Below are positions 6,460 through 10,466 of a stretch of 10,466 nt of DNA, piece after piece. Every line of letters starts with the position of its first letter. Positions within the stretch are counted from its first letter, which is position 1. The stretch comes from Candidatus Aminicenantota bacterium (lineage in GTDB: Bacteria; Acidobacteriota; Aminicenantia; Aminicenantales; Aminicenantaceae): the NCBI GenBank assembly GCA_030620655.1, contig JAUXEH010000083.1:1-10466 (forward strand). The letters are read 5' to 3'. The translations under genes and the position numbers were made by a program. The notes under the pieces are model-generated. The model was not told the DNA's origin. It worked only from the letters and a program-made list of their open reading frames with translations, and did not search any database.

Positions 6460-8136
6460 ATGACAAAAACCAAGATTCTACTGGCATGTGTTTTATTCCT
6501 CGCGGCCGCATCGCCGGCTTTGCTCACCTCTGTCCCCGCCGATAACGACACCTATGACGTGCTTTTCATAAACGGGCAGGTCCTGGACGGGACCGGCAAC
6601 CCCTGGTTCTACGCCGACGTGGCGGTCAGGGACGGAAGGATCGCGGCGGTGGGCAGCCTTGAGGGCAAAGCCGGGGCCACCCGGGTCATCGACATACGGG
6701 GCAAGATCCTCTCCCCCGGTTTCATCGACATCCACTGCCACGCCTACGACCGGGTGGCTAACGAGAAGGTCTGGGCCGGGAACAACGAGAAGCGCTTCTT
6801 CGCCCCCAACTTCGTGAGCCAGGGCGTCACCACCCTGGTGTCCAACCAGTGCGGCAGCTCCCCCATCGACATCGCACTCCAGAGGCAGACGCTGAACACC
6901 AAGGGAACGGGCCCCAACGTGGTCCTGCTCATCGGCCACAACGCGGTGCGGCGTCAGGTCATGCGGGGCGATTGGGAGCGCCCGGCCACAGAGCAAGAGA
7001 TCTCGAAGATGCGCGCCCTGGTCCGCCGGGCCATGGAGGACGGCGCTTCCGGCATGTCGAGCGGCCTCGAGTATGTGCCCGCCATCTGGAGCACGAACGA
7101 CGAGGTCGCGGCCCTGGTGGAGGAGATCGTTCCCTTCGGCGGGGTCTTCATCGCGCACGAGCGGGCCTCGGGCATGTCTCCCATGTGGTATGTCCCCAGC
7201 CAGGACGAACCGGGGCCGCCCAACATGCTGGACAACATCCGCGACCTGATCGAGATCAGCGAGCGCACGGGCGGCACCGTGGTAGCCACCCACATCAAGG
7301 CCCGGGGCGCGGATTTCTGGGGAGGGAGCCGCGCCATCATCCACCTGATCGAACGGGCCCGCGCCCGCGGCGTGGACATCTGGGGAGACGGCTATCCCTA
7401 CAACTCATCGGGCAGCGACGGCAGCACAGTGCTGATCCCCCGCTGGGCACTGGGGCGCAACTTCCGGGCCACCCTCGAGCAAACCCTGAACGACCCCGCC
7501 AAGAAAGCGGACCTCATCAAGGACATCAAGCACAACCTGAACTGGCGGGGCGGGGCCGAGAACATCGTGGTCATGGACTATCCCGACACGTCTTACATCG
7601 GCAAAACACTGGCCCAACTGGCCGCCGAGCGAGGGGCCTCGGATGTGGAGATGGTGATCAGGCTGCAGATGGAGGGCGATCCCAAGCAGGCAGGCGGGGG
7701 GCGGCTGCGGGGCTTTTCCATGTCCGAGATCGACATCGAGGCCTTCGCCGCCCAGACCTGGTGCGCCACCTCTTCGGACGCAAGCATCGCGCTCCCCGAG
7801 GACGGCCCTGTGCACGCCCGCTTCTACGGCACCTTCCCCCGCAAGATCCGGCGCTACGCCCTGGAGCGCAAGGTCATCTCCGTGGAGCACGCGGTCCGGG
7901 CCGCCACCTCCCTGCCGGCGCAGATCCTGAGATTGCGGGACAGGGGCATGGTCCGGGAGGGATTCAAGGCCGACCTCGTGGTCTTCGACCTCAAGGCCAT
8001 AAAGGACACGGCCACCTTCTTCGAGCCGCACCAGTATGCCGAGGGCATCGCCTATGTCCTGGTGGGCGGCACCTTTGTGGTAAACGAGGGCGAGCTCACC
8101 TGGGAACGGCCGGGCCGTGTCATAACGAACCATTGA
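6460..8136 (+). CDS. Secreted N-acyl-D-amino-acid deacylase (D-aminoacylase family amidohydrolase)
   Basis: This metal-dependent amidohydrolase should hydrolyse N-acyl-D-amino acids to a carboxylate plus a free D-amino acid, probably in the periplasm. The ATG at 6460 is chosen because AAAGGG (6447-6452) lies 7 nt upstream and a Sec signal peptide begins there. The signal has a KTK n-region, a hydrophobic stretch (about 6-23) and likely cleavage near VPA|D (27). ATG 6412 has no ribosome site and would put 16 polar-rich residues before the signal. The mature part shows a beta-sandwich opening DVLFINGQVLDGTGNPW (33-49) and the metal motif GFIDIHCH (87-94, H92 and H94). NQCG (129-132) carries C131, the family's bridging cysteine. 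AHER (232-235, H233), THIK (277-280, H278), DGYPY (310-314) and SSD (438-440, D440) complete the site. HARFYGTFPRKIRRY (452-466) is typical of D-aminoacylases. The length of 558 is slightly above bacterial cytosolic members (about 480-530). Exact substrate is unknown. It lies between two repeat copies. Confidence 0.88.
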   Translation: MTKTKILLACVLFLAAASPALLTSVPADNDTYDVLFINGQVLDGTGNPWFYADVAVRDGRIAAVGSLEGKAGATRVIDIRGKILSPGFIDIHCHAYDRVANEKVWAGNNEKRFFAPNFVSQGVTTLVSNQCGSSPIDIALQRQTLNTKGTGPNVVLLIGHNAVRRQVMRGDWERPATEQEISKMRALVRRAMEDGASGMSSGLEYVPAIWSTNDEVAALVEEIVPFGGVFIAHERASGMSPMWYVPSQDEPGPPNMLDNIRDLIEISERTGGTVVATHIKARGADFWGGSRAIIHLIERARARGVDIWGDGYPYNSSGSDGSTVLIPRWALGRNFRATLEQTLNDPAKKADLIKDIKHNLNWRGGAENIVVMDYPDTSYIGKTLAQLAAERGASDVEMVIRLQMEGDPKQAGGGRLRGFSMSEIDIEAFAAQTWCATSSDASIALPEDGPVHARFYGTFPRKIRRYALERKVISVEHAVRAATSLPAQILRLRDRGMVREGFKADLVVFDLKAIKDTATFFEPHQYAEGIAYVLVGGTFVVNEGELTWERPGRVITNH

Positions 8137-8172
8137 AATTATGTAATCATAACCGATCGTTCATTTATTTAG

Positions 8173-8246
8173 CCTGGATAATTCACGAGTCGAGTGATAT
8201 TACATGTATTACGTGAAGTATCGACATTTTTTATGAATTATTCAGG
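8173..8246. repeat. 74-bp imperfect palindrome (MITE-like) overlapping the next gene's leader
   Basis: The outer arms are CCTGGATAATTCACGA (8173-8188) and TTATGAATTATTCAGG (8231-8246), complementary at 13 of 16 positions. Inside them GTCGA (8189-8193) pairs with TCGAC (8221-8225), with ATTTT (8226-8230) bulged. The core holds the perfect palindrome TACATGTA (8201-8208). The last three bases, AGG (8244-8246), serve as the Shine-Dalgarno of the following gene. Nested arms, small size, no coding capacity and a related copy at 6428 suggest a small non-autonomous element or insertion-sequence ends. No target-site duplication is evident. Confidence 0.6.
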
Positions 8247-8253
8247 TCAGGTG

Positions 8254-9375
8254 ATGGTAACCGTAAAGCCGGTCACAACGCGGCGCGACCTTCGCACATT
8301 CGTCCGGCTGCCGGCACAGATCCATAGACACCACCCCCAGTGGGTCCCTCCCCTCGCCCTCCTGGAGCGGATCTACTTCAACCCCAGGAAGAATCCCTCC
8401 CTGCACACGCACGACACCGGGATGGCCCTCGCCTTCCGGGACGGAAGGGCGGTCGGACGCATTCTGACCGGAATCCATCATGAATACAACGCCCTGCGAG
8501 GCGAAAAGACCGCCCGGTTCACATGCCTGGAGAGCACGAACGACCAGGACGCCGTTAACGCCCTGCTGGGCTATGCCGAGCAGAGGGCGCGCGAGCGGGG
8601 CATGGACAGGATCGTCGGCCCTATGGGTCTGTCCGATTCGGTCCCGGAGCCCCAGGGCCTCCAGGTGGAAGGCTTCGAGCACATCCCTTCCTTGATGACG
8701 AACTGCAACTACGAATACCTGCCCGGCCTGCTGGCCGGGGCGGGATACAACAAGGAGGCGGACTACGTGGTCTACAGGGTCCCCATACCGGAGGTCATGC
8801 CCGACCTCTACGAAAGGATCCACCAAAGGGTGGTCCGGAAGGGTACATACCGCATCCTGGCCCTTTCCCGGCGGAGCGCACTCAGGCAATATGCGCCGGC
8901 GGTCTTGAGGCTCATGAGCGAAAGCTTCCAAGACCTCTACGGCTACTTGCCCCGCGAGGGCCACGTAGGGGCCGGCTTCCCCGCAGTGGCGCTCAACATC
9001 TTCGACCCGCGCTTCGTGCAGCTTGCCGCATACAACGACGAGATCGTGGGTTTCGTGCTCGCCCTGCCCAACGCTTCCGCAGGCATCCGCAGGGCCGGTG
9101 GAAGGATCCTGCCCCTGGGATTTCTGTACATCCTACGGGAGGCGAAACAGGCCAGGCAGCTCGACCTCCTGTTCGGCGCCGTAAAGAAAGAGCACAGGGG
9201 AAGGGGCATCGACGTGCTCATGGGCTACCGGATGTTCACGGAGGCCCGGGCCGCAGGCTTCTCCTACATGGACAGCCACCTCGAGCTCGAATCCAACACC
9301 CGTATCCGCAGGGAGATGGAGGCCATGCAGGGCAAGGTGTACAAGCGCTACCGCATTTTCCATAAAACGATCTAA
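8254..9375 (+). CDS. GNAT-family acyltransferase, YghO-like, two GNAT-type domains
   Basis: This 373-residue cytoplasmic protein should be an acyl-CoA-dependent N-acyltransferase; the acceptor is unknown. ATG 8254 is chosen for AGG at 8244-8246 (7 nt upstream) and because the opening VTVKPVTTRRDLRTFVRLP is the family's usual N-terminus. In-frame starts at 8194 (GTG) and 8233 (ATG) fall in a palindromic repeat and lack a ribosome site. The N-terminal half has HHPQWVPPL (26-34) and FRDGRAVGRI (61-70), hallmarks of the large YghO-type GNAT proteins. GPMGLSDSVPEPQGLQVEGF (122-141) and GYNKEADYVVYRV (164-176) follow. The C-terminal half (about 200-373) carries the acetyl-CoA pyrophosphate loop VKKEHRGRGID (310-320) and ends with SHLELESNTRIRREMEAM (341-358) and YKRYRIF (363-369), as in acyl-transferring GNATs. 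The phosphoesterase gene begins 19 nt after its stop, so the two probably form an operon. The upstream deacylase could be co-transcribed across the 117-nt gap. Confidence 0.85.
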   Translation: MVTVKPVTTRRDLRTFVRLPAQIHRHHPQWVPPLALLERIYFNPRKNPSLHTHDTGMALAFRDGRAVGRILTGIHHEYNALRGEKTARFTCLESTNDQDAVNALLGYAEQRARERGMDRIVGPMGLSDSVPEPQGLQVEGFEHIPSLMTNCNYEYLPGLLAGAGYNKEADYVVYRVPIPEVMPDLYERIHQRVVRKGTYRILALSRRSALRQYAPAVLRLMSESFQDLYGYLPREGHVGAGFPAVALNIFDPRFVQLAAYNDEIVGFVLALPNASAGIRRAGGRILPLGFLYILREAKQARQLDLLFGAVKKEHRGRGIDVLMGYRMFTEARAAGFSYMDSHLELESNTRIRREMEAMQGKVYKRYRIFHKTI

Positions 9376-9394
9376 AATAAAGGGGGTATCGGAC

Positions 9395-10459
9395 ATGTGT
9401 TCGGGAAGAAAAACAAAATTGAAAAAACTGTTTGACGAAACAGAACCCGAGGATTTTAACTTCGAAGACAGCTACGTGATACTCAGCGACCAACACAAGG
9501 GACACCAACAGTTCGACAGGAATAAAGAGCTGTACTGCAGGGTCCTCGATTATTATTTTCAAAAGCGGTTCAAAGTGATCCTGCTGGGGGATGTCGAGGA
9601 GTTCTACAGCAAAGACATAACAAGATTCCTGGATGAGTACGCGAATGACGTATATCCAAAGGAATCACAATTCGGAACGAACACCGGTCCCGGATACTGC
9701 CGGATATGGGGAAACCATGATTATGATTGGGGCAAGCCCCAGAATATTGCAGAATATCTTCATCAACTGATACCTGGAATCCCGGGCAAAAATGTTAAAC
9801 AGGCGCTCAAACTCAAGTTTGACGACGATTTTTTCATCTTCCTGACCCACGGCCATCAGGGCGAGCTCGACGGAGACAAGCTGAAGAAGATCATCAGATT
9901 TATTAAGTACAGATTAAGGCTTAGGTGGATTGGCTACCCGACAAGCGCCTCTCAAAACCACAGACTGAGGCTTCGGTCGGAGAGACAGTACTATGAATGG
10001 GCAAAAGAGAACGGCGTAATGCTCATCACCGGACATACCCACCGGCCCCGGTTCGAATCCCTGGACAAGATCGATCGCCTGGAGACGCAGATCGAGAGCC
10101 TTTGCCGGAGGTGGAGCCGCACAAAAACTCCGATATGCAGGCTTAGGCTGGAACGAAAGATCACCAAAAAGCATAATGAGTATCTAGCGGCCCTCGAAAA
10201 GGCCAAGCAATCGAAAAAGAGGAAGCGCCTCGGCCAGGGCGAGCTCCTCATCCCCTGCTATTTCAACCCGGGAAGCTGCCTCCACGAGAAAGGGATCTCC
10301 TGCCTCGAGATCAGCAACGGCAGGATCCGCCTGGTATTCCACGACAGGGATGTCCCACATGACAGCAGCTCTAATCCACGGGTCTTGGAGAGCGAGAATC
10401 TGGACTACATCCGTGTGCGGATGAAGCTCCTGACGCGCCGTCACGAGACCGCAGGATAG
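9395..10459 (+). CDS. Calcineurin-like metallophosphoesterase with basic helical insert
   Basis: This 354-residue, probably cytoplasmic two-metal phosphoesterase has a substrate that cannot be read. All metal motifs are present in order: SDQHKG (31-36; D32, H34), GDVEEF (65-70; D66), GNHD (106-109), THGHQG (151-156; H152) and TGHTHRPRF (212-220; H214, H216). NPGSCLHEKG (291-300) forms the closing strand. The GDxxEF, GHTHRP and NPGS pattern resembles LpxH/COG2908-like enzymes and some nucleic-acid or cyclic-nucleotide phosphoesterases, so LpxH function is only one option. Between GHTH and NPGS lies a charged stretch of about 60 residues (223-282) rich in K, R and E, likely coiled coil, which is unusual and may bind a partner or nucleic acid. 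ATG 9395 is preceded by GGGGG ending 8 nt upstream. The first half uses more A/T-rich codons than its neighbours. It follows the GNAT gene by 19 nt, and its stop is 7 bases before the window end. Confidence 0.85.
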   Translation: MCSGRKTKLKKLFDETEPEDFNFEDSYVILSDQHKGHQQFDRNKELYCRVLDYYFQKRFKVILLGDVEEFYSKDITRFLDEYANDVYPKESQFGTNTGPGYCRIWGNHDYDWGKPQNIAEYLHQLIPGIPGKNVKQALKLKFDDDFFIFLTHGHQGELDGDKLKKIIRFIKYRLRLRWIGYPTSASQNHRLRLRSERQYYEWAKENGVMLITGHTHRPRFESLDKIDRLETQIESLCRRWSRTKTPICRLRLERKITKKHNEYLAALEKAKQSKKRKRLGQGELLIPCYFNPGSCLHEKGISCLEISNGRIRLVFHDRDVPHDSSSNPRVLESENLDYIRVRMKLLTRRHETAG

Positions 10460-10466
10460 GCTGGGA

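Noticed and set aside
6478..6489. LLAC at residues 7-10 of the deacylase as a lipoprotein lipobox
   Set aside because: The cysteine is only the tenth residue, leaving no room for a normal hydrophobic region before it; most of the hydrophobic stretch follows it. An ordinary Sec signal fits better.
6849..8216. 455-codon plus-strand open frame overlapping the deacylase
   Set aside because: It is a +1-type shadow rich in R, G, H and P. The overlapping frame has a signal peptide and the complete amidohydrolase metal site.
8137..8253. CRISPR or tandem-repeat array around the 18-bp repeats
   Set aside because: Only two direct copies exist, 1.75 kb apart, plus one inverted copy; there is no regular repeat-spacer pattern.

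Overview
The window is high-GC bacterial DNA densely packed with bacterial-style genes: Shine-Dalgarno sites, ATG and TTG starts, Tat and Sec signal peptides, and a clear sigma70-type promoter. The gene set suggests a Gram-negative, probably anaerobic or environmental lineage. It includes a FtsX/MacB-type permease, a 'Methanosarcina-type' phosphoserine aminotransferase, an LhgO-like flavoprotein and an exported N-acyl-D-amino-acid deacylase. Desulfobacterota, Acidobacteriota and Aminicenantota would all fit. This is inference from gene types; no rRNA or marker gene is present.

Layout. (1) 1-1839, minus strand: the first 613 residues of a large MacB/FtsX-type ABC permease, whose 3' end lies outside the window. 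(2) 1840-2012: a divergent intergenic region with a bulged hairpin in the leader of the next gene. (3) 2013-3647, plus strand: a Tat-exported FAD oxidoreductase of the CrtI/retinol-saturase type. (4) 3648-3851: a repeat-containing spacer, then a strong promoter whose -10 box is bracketed by a perfect 9-bp inverted repeat. (5) 3852-4964, plus strand: serC with a TTG start. (6) 4966-6174, minus strand: an L-2-hydroxyglutarate oxidase that converges on serC with one base between the stop codons. (7) 6175-6459: a repeat-rich spacer holding an inverted repeat upstream of lhgO, a degenerate mobile-type hairpin and a half-copy of a second repeat family. (8) 6460-8136, plus strand: a secreted N-acyl-D-amino-acid deacylase. 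(9) 8137-8253: a 74-bp imperfect palindrome whose end supplies the ribosome-binding site of the next gene. (10) 8254-9375: a tandem-GNAT acyltransferase, followed 19 nt later by (11) 9395-10459: a calcineurin-like metallophosphoesterase with a basic coiled-coil-like insert.

How the genes relate. The permease and the Tat flavoprotein are divergent and independent. SerC and LhgO both connect to 2-oxoglutarate: SerC makes it from glutamate, and LhgO makes it from L-2-hydroxyglutarate. They are convergent, and each has operator-like dyad symmetry near its likely promoter. The GNAT and phosphoesterase genes look like a two-gene operon. The deacylase may be read with them, but a palindromic element separates it. 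No obviously new multi-gene system is visible. The most unusual signals are non-coding: the serC promoter/operator and the repeats that surround the deacylase gene.
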